Shown one piece after another: positions 10,493 through 23,270 of a stretch of DNA of 54,651 nt. Origin of the DNA: Reclinomonas americana ATCC 50394 (lineage: Eukaryota > Jakobida > Jakobea > Jakobida); the NCBI GenBank assembly GCA_048213135.1, contig PS015236.1, positions 38,742 through 93,392 of the forward strand. The letters are read 5' to 3'. A program made the translations under genes and the position numbers. Numbering within the stretch: position 1 is the stretch's first letter; each line of letters opens with the position of its first letter. The notes below the pieces were generated by a model. That model saw only the letters and a program-made list of their open reading frames with translations. It ran no database searches and was not told where the DNA came from.

Positions 10493-13400
10493 ATGAGCAC
10501 TGCGGACACCAATCATGAGGAACCAACAGGTGGAGAAGACTCACACTCTCACACACTGACTCTCACACTCACACACTCTTTTTACTCTCTCACTCACTTT
10601 TTTCACTCATTCGCTCACTTTCTCTCTCTTTCGCTCACTCACTTATTCACTCACTCCTTTTGTCACTCCCTCACACACGCGCACACACAGAGCTCACTCC
10701 CACTCACACTGTGACTCTGTTTCCCTCATTTCTCACTCACTTTCTCACTCTTTCACTGAGTCACTCTCTCTTTCACTCACTCCGTCACTCACTCTTTCAC
10801 TCACTTTCCTCCCTCTCTCTCTCTCTCTCACACTTACTCACACACTCACACACTCACTCGCACACTCGCACACTCTCTCACTCACTCTCAATGAAATATT
10901 CACAGATTCACTCACTCTCCCTCACACACACTCTCTCTCTCTCATTCGTTGGCCTTCCCTTCCCTTCTCAGCCCTCCTCTCTCTCTCTCACTCACTCACT
11001 CACTCCCTTCTCTCTTCATTCTCTCACAGATCGCTCATTTTTCCTGTTTGCGCCCTCGCATCCTCTGCGCCGCTTCTGCGCCCAGTTCGTCCACACAGAA
11101 CAAGCCGGTGCCGGTCGATACTCATATCCTTCACTCACTCACACTCTCACTCAAAACACAAAAACAAGTATTTCACCTCCTCTTTCTCCTTAACCTCTCT
11201 CGTTGTCTCTCGCGTACAGTCGGCTTCAACAGAGTCGTTGCTGCGTTCCTCATTCTCAGCGTGGTCTCTCTGGCTGCGGCCTCGCGACTGGACTTGCAAC
11301 AGAACAGCTCGTTCATTGCGCGATTCGTCTTTGCCCTCGATATCTTGCTGACAGTGTTTTTCACGTTGCGTTGCATGAAGGAGAAAGAGAGAGATGTGAG
11401 AAAGAAGGAAGGGGGAAGGGGGAAAAGGAGAAGCAAGAGGACAGGGAGCGAGGCAGAGAGCAAGAAAGTGCGGAAGAGAAACACGAAGGAGACGGAGAAA
11501 ACTAGAGTCCACTTTCTTCTTCCACTCTCCCTTGCCCAGGAGCGAGGTAGAGAGCGAGCAAGTGAAAGAGAAACACGCACTGAAGGAGACGGAGAAAACA
11601 AGAGGGAAAGGGAGAGTGGAAGAAGAGTGAGGACAGGGAGCGAGGCAGAGAGCAAGAAAGTGAAACAGTGCGGAAGAGGAACACGCAAAGGAGACGGAGA
11701 AAACAAGAGTCCTCTTTCTTCTTCCACTCTCCCTTGCCCAGGAGCGAGGCAGAGAGCAAGAAAGTGAAACAGTGTGGAAGAGGAACACACACTGAAGGAG
11801 ACGGAGAAAACAAGAGGGGAAAGAAGAGTGGAAGAAGAGTGAGGACAGGGAGCGAGGCAGAGAGCAAGGCAGTGAACAAGCGAGCACATTGAGAGAGAGA
11901 GAGAGAGATGTGTGATATGAGTAAGCAAGAGGGGAAAGGAGAAAGCAAAGATGAGAGGGGGAAGCGTGAAGGGAAGTAATTCAGGCAACAAGATGGCAAG
12001 AAAGTCACGAGAGCGGAAGAGAAGCATGCACCGAAGAGAGAGAGAGATGTGAGACACAAGAATGAGAAGACTGGAGGGGAAGGCAAGCAAAGAAGAATGA
12101 GGAGAGGAGAGGGACAGGAAGCGTGAAGGGAAGCAAGCAGAGACTGAACTGGAACACTGAGAGAGCGAGAGATGAGTGAGAAGAGAAGAGGGGAAGGCGG
12201 AAAGGAAAGAACGAAGAGGAGAGGGACAGGAAGCGTGGTGTGCAAAAGAGTCAGAGGACGAAAGTGAACAGAGCATAAGAGGAACACACACTGTGAGAGC
12301 GAGAGATAGAAGAGGGGAAGGCGGAAAGGAAAGGAGAGAGTGAAACAAATCAGTGAACAGAGCGGAATGGTACGCACACGCACAGTGCTGACTGGTGCTC
12401 GCAGTGTGGAGCTTCTGATCCGATCTGTGGCAAGTGGGGCGCGTTCGTGCATGCGGCAAAGTCGATGGCACCTGTACGAGCTGTGCATTGTAGTGGTGTC
12501 GTGGGGTGGTTTTGCGGGAGGGTTTGTGGCGCCGGCGTTCCGGACGGTGCGTGCGTTGCGGCCATTACGACTGCTGGCATTTGTGGAGTCGCAGGCGCAG
12601 CTGCTGCAGTCGTTGACGAGAAGTTTCTTCTTGTTGGCGGATGTGGCGTGGGCGTTGGTGTTGGTGGCGCTCTTGTTTTGCATCATGGGCTTGCGGTTGT
12701 TTTCTGGTGCGTTTCTTGTGGATGGAGCGGGTTGCTGTGTGCGGCGCTGTGCTGATTAAGGGTGTAGGCGATCTGGACTCGCAATGCGTGATCCCACTAT
12801 TACCGGGCGAGACGGCCGACACGTTTGATCCAACGATGGTGCGTGTGTGACGGAAGAGAGGGAAGGATATGGGAAAGAGAGAGAGAGAAAGAATGTCGGA
12901 GAGAAAGAAAGAGAGAGAGAAAGAATGACGGAGAGAAAGGAAGAAAGAATGAAAGAAAAATAAAGAAAGAAAGAGAGACAGAGAGAGAATGAGCGAGAGA
13001 GAACGTGTGAGAAAGAAAGTAAGAACGAACGAAAGAAAGAAAGAAAGACACAACGACGGAGAGAAAGAAGGGGAGCAAAGAATCAACGAATTAAAGAAAA
13101 GAAAGAAAGAAAGAAAGTAAAAAAGAAAGAAAGAGAGAGAGACGGCAGGAATAATGTGCGCTTGCGAGAGTTTATTGACGGACTTTGCAGGGCGTAGAAC
13201 CCGGAGCCTCGCCTCTTCCTTCTCTCCCCTGTTCCTTCCCCGTCTTCCTTCACCGTTCTCCTTCCCCTTGTCCTTCCCTTTCCCTCTGTTCCATTCCCCT
13301 CTTCCTCTTCTTCCCCTTTCTCCTTCCCCTGTTCCTTCTCCCTGTTCCTTCCCTCTTTTCCTTCCCCTTTCCCCTTTCCCCTTTCCCCTTTCCCCCTTCC

Positions 13401-16400
13401 CCTGTTCCTTCCCCCTTTTCCTTCCCCCTCCCCCTTTCTCTTCTTCCCATTTTCCCTTCCCCCTTTCTTTCTCCCTTCCCCTTCTCCTCACTCTTCTCTC
13501 CTCGCGCGTCCGCAGAACCGCGACTCTCTCGTCGACTCGCCAAATTTCGTGCTCTCCGACCCCATCCTCTACTGCGGTGCACTCGCCTGTCCATCACCGC
13601 TGGTGTGCCGACACAACCTGGATCCAAGACCACCGCGCTTTATCAATTTTGACACGATTGGTCTGTGTGTTCGTGTCTTTACTCATCCTTGCCCCCGTTC
13701 CCCTTGCTCACCTCTCTCTCTTGCCAGGCAATGCCTTTCTCACCGTGTTTCAAGTCATCAGCCAGGAGGACTGGGTGGCGGTCAAGTCGCACCACGTAGA
13801 CTCGACGGGCGAGGTGGCGACGCTGTTCTTTGTGGCTGTCGTGGTGTTTGGTGCCTTTACGGTTCTCAACATTTTCGTCGCTGGTTGGTGGTGAAGGCAT
13901 TCCCTGTCAGCGCTCCATTTTTGAAGACTCACTTGCTGCGACAGTGATTGCGGAGAACTTTCGCAAGACCGCCATTCAACGCGAGCGCGAGGAGCAGCAG
14001 TGGCAGCAAGAGCAGGAGGAGAAGCTGTTGCAACACGAGCAGCAGCAACAACAGCAGCAGCAACAGCAATTAGCAGCCGCAACGACTGTGGCTCCCGAAC
14101 TGTCTCTTCCTCACTCGCCGCCGCAATCCCCGCTGCTGACGCCAGTGCCGTCTCCCGAAGTGCAAGCAAGACCACAATCGCAATCGCAGCCACCGTCGCC
14201 CGTGGGCCGGCGTTTGCATCTGACGCTCCCTTCACTGGATCGTTCTCCGACTCCGTCGCCGTCCGCGATGCATTTGCAGTCGCCAACGTGGGCGAGTGGC
14301 AGTCCTCACAGTCCTCTCACTCCGTCGCCGTCGTCGCGCGCCGCGTCTCCATTTCCTGGTTCAGAAGCTGGTGGTGCACTCTTGGCGCCACCTCCAGCTG
14401 CTCGCATCATCGCCCACCAGCCGGTCGCCAATCTGTCACCCGCCCAGCTGTTGCGCCTCATCATTATTCTTGTGGTCCATTGTCCTGTCAACCTCACTCC
14501 TGGCTCTCAGGTCCTCCATTGCGTCACGTCGACGACAGAGCATGCCGCTGGTCGCTCTGCAGGCTGTGCGCCGACTGAACAAGCACCGCCGCACCGACTC
14601 GAATCCACCCTCAGCCGACAATGAGTTGCGCTCTTGATTATCGAGTAGTCTCTTCTTACTCGTCGTTTCCATCTCACCTGCGTGTCGCAGCTCGTCGAGT
14701 TCCCGGCGTCGACAGGAGAACAGCTCACACAACAACTCGTCGGAGAACGAGCTGCAGCGTGTCGCATCGATGATCCCGGCCGAGTTTCGTCCTCTGCACG
14801 TGCGCCTCTCAGCGTCAAAATGTGCTCATGATTCGCTCAACAGGGCCACGAATCGCAAACGTCGTCTCCCGTCGCTCCTCAGCACTGCTCCACCCGGCGC
14901 CAATGTGTTTGCCATGGCTGCGGCAGCGGCAGCTGCGGAGAAGGCCGGTTCAGCAGCAGCAGCAGCCGCAGCAGCAGCAGAGACGGCTGCCAAGACCGCG
15001 GCCGCACCGGCACCGTTGTCGGTGACTGCGTCCACCCCTGCTGAAGTGGCCCAGTTGCGCTCGAAGACAAGCCCCTTTCCATTTTATCCTTTTTTGTCTC
15101 CCTTGTTTCTTCATGATTGTCTCTCTGTTCTCCTCTCGATCTTCTCGCCGCGTCCTCTTCTTGCAGTCAATTTGGGCTGTCGTATCTTGCATGCCGCGCT
15201 TTACTTCTTTATCTTTCCAGCTGCTTCTCTTGCGTCATCTGCCACCCCACCATGCCGTATTCCTTGCCACGATCTGCCTCTCCTTATCACCCTCTCCTCC
15301 CCATTCCCTTCCCTTTTCAGCTCCTTCTTCAACACCTTTCTCTCCTCCGCTTGTCACTCTCCCCTCACCTCTCCTCTTCTCCCTTCTCTTCACCCTCTCT
15401 CTCTCTCTCTCTCACTCTTCCCTCTCCTCCATCACCCTCTCCATTCTTTCCCTCCTCTCTTCGCCTCTCTCTTCACCTTTTTCTTACCTTTTCCTGCAGA
15501 CCATCACCATCACGCTCACGCACTTCGCGACGGCAACTCTCCCTGAACGACTCCGTCTCCATGCCTCCCGCACATGTACCTCACGACGATGTGGTGGCGG
15601 CGGAGGAGGATTCGCCACTCGGTTTGACAAGGCGAGGAAGCGGCTCTCGTCTCCTGTCGCCCACGAGTGACGACAGTTGCGCCGTCGAAACTCATTGTGT
15701 ACTTTCAAAATACGATTGCCTTACCTTTTCTGTCCTTCGTCGCGCAGCTGGTGCCGATGCAGGTGTTGGCGTCGGCGGTGGTGCTGCTCCTCTCGCCGCC
15801 GCCTTGTCGGCTCCTGGCTCACGAGCCGTGTCGCCAGCGCCACCACAGCTCACCGTTCACGGTGACGGTGGCGAGGAAGTTGGTGTGCGGTTAGCGAGCT
15901 TCCGATTCCCTCGGCGTGCTCGCGATGAGGGCGACCTCGATCGCAACAGCAGCATGCGCTCGCTCAATCTCATGGGTACGTGTTTCCTGATTTCTGAAGA
16001 GTTCTCAGCGTGATGATCCGCTCACCTTCTCCCTCCTCTCTCTCTCTCCGCGCGCAGTCCAAGACTACCGACGCAGTAGCATTGCCAGATTCGGTGCGCC
16101 GACGCGGCACTGGTCAAGAGGCGATTTCGGCGACGGCAACGAGTGGAACGACGATGCGGTGAGCGTGGCCTCGACGCACAGATCGACACGCGGCGGCGAG
16201 CGTAAGACCGAGTCAGCCGCAGTGCCCGCGCTGCCGGGACTGTCGCCGACCGCCACTGCGGCGGCAAAGGCATCAACAGTTGCATCTGCATCCGCACCGA
16301 GCGAGCCGCAAAAGTCGCTTCCGCAGAAACCGACTGTGTTGATTGTGCGCCTGTCACGCACCGAGCGGTTATCGCGCCTCTGCGCAGCCTTGTTTTCGTC

Positions 16401-19400
16401 GCTGTATTGCCGCCCGGCAATCATCACTCTGCTGGTGGCTCACACGGCCGTCATTTGCATGGAGCATTCCTCGCAAACGGCGTCATTTGGAACTGGTCTC
16501 GGTGCGTTTCACCTCTTATTTCGTTGTTGCTGCTGCTTTGTTGCTGCTCTTCTTCTCTCCTCCTCCTTGCCCACCTTCCTCCTCCTCCCCTTCTTCTTCC
16601 CCTTCCTCCTCCTCTTCTTTCTTCTTTTTCCACTTCCTCTTCTTCTGCTTCCTCTTCTTCTCCTTTTCTCTTTCTCCACTTCCTCCTTCTCCTCCTCCTC
16701 CTCGTCCTCTTTCTCCTTTTCCNNNNNNNNNNNNNNNNNNNNNNNNNNNNNNNNNNNNNNNNNNNNNNNNNNNNNNNNNNNNNNNNNNNNNNNNNNNNNN
16801 NNNNNNNNNNNNNNNNNNNNNNNNNNNNNNNNNNNNNNNNNNNNNNNNNNNNNNNNNNNNNNNNNNNNNNNNNNNNNNNNNNNNNNNNNNNNNNNNNNNN
16901 NNNNNNNNNNNNNNNNNNNNNNNNNNNNNNNNNNNNNNNNNNNNNNNNNNNNNNNNNNNNNNNNNNNNNNNNNNNNNNNNNNNNNNNNNNNNNNNNNNNN
17001 NNNNNNNNNNNNNNNNNNNNNNNNNNNNNNNNNNNNNNNNNNNNNNNNNNNNNNNNNNNNNNNNNNNNNNNNNNNNNNNNNNNNNNNNNNNNNNNNNNNN
17101 NNNNNNNNNNNNNNNNNNNNNNNNNNNNNNNNNNNNNNNNNNNNNNNNNNNNNNNNNNNNNNNNNNNNNNNNNNNNNNNNNNNNNNNNNNNNNNNNNNNN
17201 NNNNNNNNNNNNNNNNNNNNNNNNNNNNNNNNNNNNNNNNNNNNNNNNNNNNNNNNNNNNNNNNNNNNNNNNNNNNNNNNNNNNNNNNNNNNNNNNNNNN
17301 NNNNNNNNNNNNNNNNNNNNNNNNNNNNNNNNNNNNNNNNNNNNNNNNNNNNNNNNNNNNNNNNNNNNNNNNNNNNNNNNNNNNNNNNNNNNNNNNNNNN
17401 NNNNNNNNNNNNNNNNNNNNNNNNNNNNNNNNNNNNNNNNNNNNNNNNNNNNNNNNNNNNNNNNNNNNNNNNNNNNNNNNNNNNNNNNNNNNNNNNNNNN
17501 NNNNNNNNNNNNNNNNNNNNNNNNNNNNNNNNNNNNNNNNNNNNNNNNNNNNNNNNNNNNNNNNNNNNNNNNNNNNNNNNNNNNNNNNNNNNNNNNNNNN
17601 NNNNNNNNNNNNNNNNNNNNNTTTACTCTTCTCCTCCTTCTCCTCCTTCTCCTCCTTCTCCTCCTTCTCCTCCTTCTCTTCCTTCTCCTCCTTCTCTTCC
17701 TTCTCCTCCTTCTCTTCCTTCTCCTCCTTCTCCTCCTCTGCTCACTGTCGAGTATGCAGAGATTTGTCAGCGCATCCTCTTCGCGATCTACGGGGTGGAA
17801 CTGGTCCTGAAAGTGATTGCTCGACGCGGCTTTCGGCAGTACTTTCGACATCGTTGCGTGTGCTGCATTCGTCGCGCCTTCTACAATGAGGCTCACCGCT
17901 GAATGTGTTGGTGGGGGCGCAGAGAAACAACGCTTCGAATTCGTCCTGTTGGTGCTCTGTTTACCGGGTCTCGCCGTCGGCGGTGGAGATAATGTGCGTA
18001 CTTCAATCACCATTGTTGTATCGAATGTGCGAGCGCTCACTTTTGTATCCAGTACTGGTACCTGACCATGTTTCGCGTGCTGATCATTGCGAGACTTGCG
18101 CTGGAGCTGCCGTTCCTAGAATCTGTGCTGGTGAGTGAGGAAAGTGTCCATGCTTGTCATGATATTGGAGTAACACCGCGTGCAGGAAACCGTGGTCATT
18201 TCATTGGCCGCCTGCGCTCGCCTGCTGCTGTTTGCGTTGTTTATGATTGTTGTGGCGGCCTTGTTTGGCATGCAATTGTTTGGTGGTGATCTTCAGGCGG
18301 CGGTGAGTACGCTCGGGGCGTGTGCGTGTATTTTGCGTGCAGCATGAGTTGACTTGATTCGCGCAGAACGGCGACTCGGCACGCTTCAACTTTGACACTT
18401 TTTACGGTGGTCTCACCACCGTCTTTGTGCTGTTGGTGGGTGATGGATGGAACTTCGTGCTGGCCTCGGCCACAGTGTCGTCGTCCACCATCCTCGCTCC
18501 GGCCTACTTTGTCCTCGTCTTCGCCTTTACCAACTGTTGCGTTTCCTCATGTCTTCGCCACTCTCGCGCTTTCGTGGTTGGTAACTGATGGGTTCGTGCG
18601 TATAGATGTGTTGTTGACGGTCTTTATCGCCGTCATCATGGAGGGTCTGGAGCTGTCAGAGCGTGTGAAACTGCAGAAGCAAGCCGAACAGTACGAGCAG
18701 ATTCGACGCGGCCTCACGCTGGAGTCGCTGATGACAGAGAAGCGCGAACAAGACACTCTGCGTCAGCTTAGCAACATGTGGATGAATCAGTCGCTGCGCT
18801 CCAACAACGGCAGTTTTCGGTGAGTGATGATTGACGAGCGTGAGGGAATGGTGTCTGCTTACTGTGTGAGTCCACAACAGCACGGATGCGTCGCTTATGG
18901 ACGACGCAGTCGCCAGGCTAGGCGTGAAGCACATGAAACTGCGCAAGTTAGGCATTGCGCGTGATGAGCAAGGCAATTATGCACTGCTGTCATACATTCG
19001 CGGTCCGTCGGTGCTCTCCGTGCCGACGCTGAAGAGCGCGGCACCGCCAATGTCGCCCGAAGAGTCGAGCGCGCCGGCGTCATCGGCAGCTGCTGTTACG
19101 TTCCTTCTACGGCAATCCTTGATTCATCCGCTCATATACATTATTCTGCAGGGTTCTCCGGTGCGCTCGGCACTTGTGCAAGAGGGTGCATCGCCGTGGA
19201 CTCGCGCGTCGACACTCGGCAAGGGACTTGCGGCGCGCCTTGCCGCTCGCGCACTTTCGCCGCCGGCAACCGATTCGTCTGCCTCCTCTGCTGCCAGCGC
19301 CAGTGGTGCACCGGCGGCACCTGCCCCGGGTGCCTCTGCACTGTCGCCGACGTCGAACACTGTTAGCTTGGCAGCGCGTCTGCGTCGTGCCGTCTTGTTG

Positions 19401-22400
19401 GGAGGTGTGTTGGCACACTATGTGCTTGGGCGGTGCTTCGTTTCCCCCTGCTCACGATTACGTGCCACAGGGCTGCGCACGAATGCGCCATTGCAACCAA
19501 CAATCGTTCCGTCGACTGGCGGCGGTGGGCGCCGTCGTGCCGTGAGTCTGGCAAGTGGCGCTCGTCGTCTTGAGCCGAGTTGCGTAAGTGATGCGATACA
19601 GCAATGGGGAAGATCTGTGTGCTGACTCGCCCTTTCATGTCCAGTTCTCGGACAGGAGGAGGTCGCCGCGGCGGCCATGGCAGCCGCAGCTACTCCTGTC
19701 CCTGAAGTCGGTGACTCGCCCACGTCGCCCACGGCAGCGGGTGGTGGTGGTGCTGGTCGGCGACGATCACGAACAGTGGTCGATATCATGCCGACCTCTG
19801 CTGCACCCGTGGCCGTTCGATTTGCCGATGGTGTGTTTGGGACGAAGCGAATTTTACTTCAATGTTAGTATGTTTGGCCACTCACCTGCTGTGCGCTGCA
19901 GACATGGGATCTCCGAAGGGTCGCTCCGCCGCGCTGTCACTGTCGCCGACTGGATCGCCGCGCTCGCCGCTTGTTGCCTTTGTTCGTGGCTCTCCAAGAG
20001 CTGCAATATCGCCGCCCTCGTCAGCTGCTGCTGCTGCTGCTGCTGCATCCCCTCCTGTCGCGTCGCCTCTCGCGCCAGGTGCATCTGCCGCGTCACCGCC
20101 CACTGGCTCTGTGCAATCGCCGGCCAGTGTGGCGTCGCCCGCCATGAGCGACCAGTCGCATGCCTCGCAGTCGCTGCTTGGTAGTCCGCGTGAGCCACTC
20201 TCGCTGACGGATCTGGAGGCCGGGTGGAGGGTACGTACGATTGCCCGTGGCTTGCCAAGTGAGTGTCCTGCGCTGACGTTCGTGGGCTCGTTGTCGTGCA
20301 TGCAGTCGGGCGCCGGTGGTCAACTGCATACTGTCGATTGCAACACTGACATGCACTCGGACGACGATGATGAGACGCTGGAGTCGATGGCGTTGCCGGA
20401 GGGTTCGTGCGCTCGCAGCTGGTATCGCTTCTGCAGAGGTTCGTCGAGCCGCACATTTCTGTGGTGAGTCCATAATCCATCTCAATTGCCACTCGTGTAG
20501 CTGGTCAGCATGCCCTCTGTTGGCCCAAGGCCGTGCGCCGATGGCGCAGTTTACGCGCGTGGGTCATTGATCGCATCGTGTCGAGACCGTGGTTCGACAT
20601 GTGCGTGGTGGTTGTCATTGTCCTCAGCTGCCTGGTGTTGCCGTTCGAGACGCAGGCATCACGAAGTGGTCTGTGTGCGCCTTGTTCACCCCCAGTTCTG
20701 CGAGTCGATAGTTTGATCTCATTGGCTGGTTCGTGCAGATCCTTCTCAACGCCAAATCTTCCAAATCTGCAATGCGATTTTGATGGCGCTCTTCTGGGCG
20801 GAGATTCTCCTGCGTCTGATTGCTGTCGGCTGGTATCGATACTTTAGTGATCCGTGGAATCGACTGGATACGGTGGTGGCACTGGTGACTTTGAACGATT
20901 GTCGCGGCGAGCGCCTGAGTAACGATGACTCACGTGTTTGCGCAAAACAAGATCTACCTGCTCGACGTGGCACTCGTGAACACTCCAGTGACGGGCTTCC
21001 TCCGTGTCATTCGCTTTGTGCGAGCATTGCGACTCATTCGTCGTGCCACGGGAATGAGAGTTGTGTTTTCTTGTCGCCTGCGTTGTGCATATTTTGCGAA
21101 TACTCATGCAAAGCATCTCTTCCCCACCGCAGCAAGTGCTGCAAGGCCTGCTGTCATCACTGCCGGCCATTGTTCGCCTGATGATGCTCTTCTTGCTCTT
21201 CCTCCTTGGCATGGCCGCACTAGGCGTTCTCCTCTTCCGCGGTCGCTTCGCCTCGTGCAACGACGATGTCGGCACGCAGGATGAGTGCGTGGGAACAGTG
21301 ATGGACCCCAGTACGGGATTGGCAATGCCGCGGGCGTGGACGGTGCCGTACGAGACGTTTGATTCGATTGCCAATGCCATTCTCACGTGCTGGGAGTGCA
21401 TTACGGAGGAAGGTGAAAAGGGGGGAAGGGATGAGAGGGGGAAGGGATGAATAGGGAAAGGGATGAGAGTGATGGTGGAAGGTGGGAGGGGGAAGGGATG
21501 AAGGGGGAAAGGGATGAATGAGTGATGAGAGGACAAGGATGAGAGAGAAGGGGCGAGTGGGAGGGGATGAGAGGGTGGAGAGGGAAAGGATACGAGGGGG
21601 AGGTGGAGGGGAACCGCTGCACGTGCGTGGTTAAATGAGTGACAGAGGAGAGAGTGTCGCATTCGGATGTAGTGCTCAGAAATAGCGATGAGTGGTGTTT
21701 GAGTGTGCGGATACGTGTGTATCTTTTCTGGTGCGGTGAAGAGCGACACTTTTGTGTGCTGTGCATTGACGGAGAGGAAAAAGTGAGCGACAGCAAGTTG
21801 CCGATGGCGACGAATAGTGGTTTCGTAACAGTGAGTCAGATGTGAGTGTCAGAGTGCCATCGGCATTTGCGATGACAGCAGCAATAGAGTGTAAGTGGAG
21901 CACAGACAGCAAGTGTGAATGTGTGTGCAAGAGAGAAAACAGTAAAAAAGGCACACACAAGCGTGAAAGAACAACGACTTGGTGTATGGAATCAGTGGTC
22001 GATGAGCGGAAAGATGTAGATGCGCATTTGCGAGAGGGAGAGCATTGCGCTGCGTTGGAGCATCTTGTGGATCTCAACAACTGTTTTTTGGTGCGCAGGT
22101 TGGAGCGACGTCATGCTGTCGGCGACCGATATCAGTGGGCGCGGACTGCAGCCAAAACGCGACCATTCCTACTACTTTCAGCTCTATTTTGTCGCACTGA
22201 TGGTCCTCGGCACCTTTTTCATCCTGCAACTGGTGCGTTTCGCGCCTCTCATGAGCTCCTTCATTCTCGGTGTCGCTCACGCGGCTCGAGACGCAGTTTC
22301 TCGGTGTCATTCTCGACGCCTTCAGTAACGTCGGCGGCCTGGCGCTCCTCACGGAGAGCCAGAAAGCGTGGGTGTCGTTGCAGCAGATCGCCGAGCAGAT

Positions 22401-23220
22401 TCGACCTCCGCGCCTGTTGCATGGCACTTCGCGGTATCGGAGAGCGTACTTTATCGAACTGCTGGCGCACCCGGTGTTTGAGCAGGTATGGCGGGGCTAG
22501 ACCTCAAAGGAAGTTCGGAGCAGACACTCACCATTTCGCTTGTTTGCGTGCAGGCCATTTACGCAAACTTGCTGCTACTGACGGTACTCATGTGCCTGCA
22601 AGTGAACGAACAGCCACCGGCCTTTACAACGGCCAGCTACGTGCTTTACTGTCTGTTTCAGATCGTATTTGCCGCGGAGGTGAGATGCAACAATGATCGA
22701 GTGTAACATCTTGCCTTGCACACTCACATGTGAGGCAATTCGCAGTTGGTCTGTCGGTACCTGGCGTTGCGATCGCAGGCTTTCTTCCGCGATATGTGGA
22801 ATGTTGTCGACACGGTGCTGCTGGTGTTCTCGTTTGTGGCGTCTGGTGAGAGGAGAAGGGAGGAGAGAGGGGAAAGAGGGATGGAAGGAGGCAGAGGGGA
22901 AGGGGGGAAAGAGGGGAAGGGAGGGGAAAGAGGGGATGAGAGGGGGGCGGAGGAGAAGGGAGGGGGTGAAGCAGGATGTGATCAAGTGAGAGATGGATGA
23001 GGTGGAGCAATTCACACCCATGGACTTGCGTTTGTCTGTGCGTGCTAGCAATGTGGCCACTTGATAATGTGGTTGAGAAGCAGGATGTGAGAGGTGGATG
23101 AAGTAGAACTGTGTGCCTTTCCACAACTGGGAAGGGCGGTACAGAACAGAGAACAACCGCAAGAAAAAAGAGAGGGAGATATGCTCACACTGAGGGTGAT
23201 CTGACTGGTGACAACAAGAC

Positions 23221-23270
<50 letters not shown>

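Noticed and set aside
11430-11890. Regular repeats resembling a CRISPR-like array
   Set aside because: Units are ~100 bp, purine-biased, without unique spacers, inside an intron of a eukaryotic gene.
11147-12686. Long minus-strand Ser/Leu/Phe-rich frames
   Set aside because: Antisense of a purine minisatellite inside a channel intron; no splice pattern or domain.
16451-18040. Minus-strand frame with long poly-Arg
   Set aside because: Antisense of the (CTCCTTCTC)n intron and of channel exons on the plus strand.
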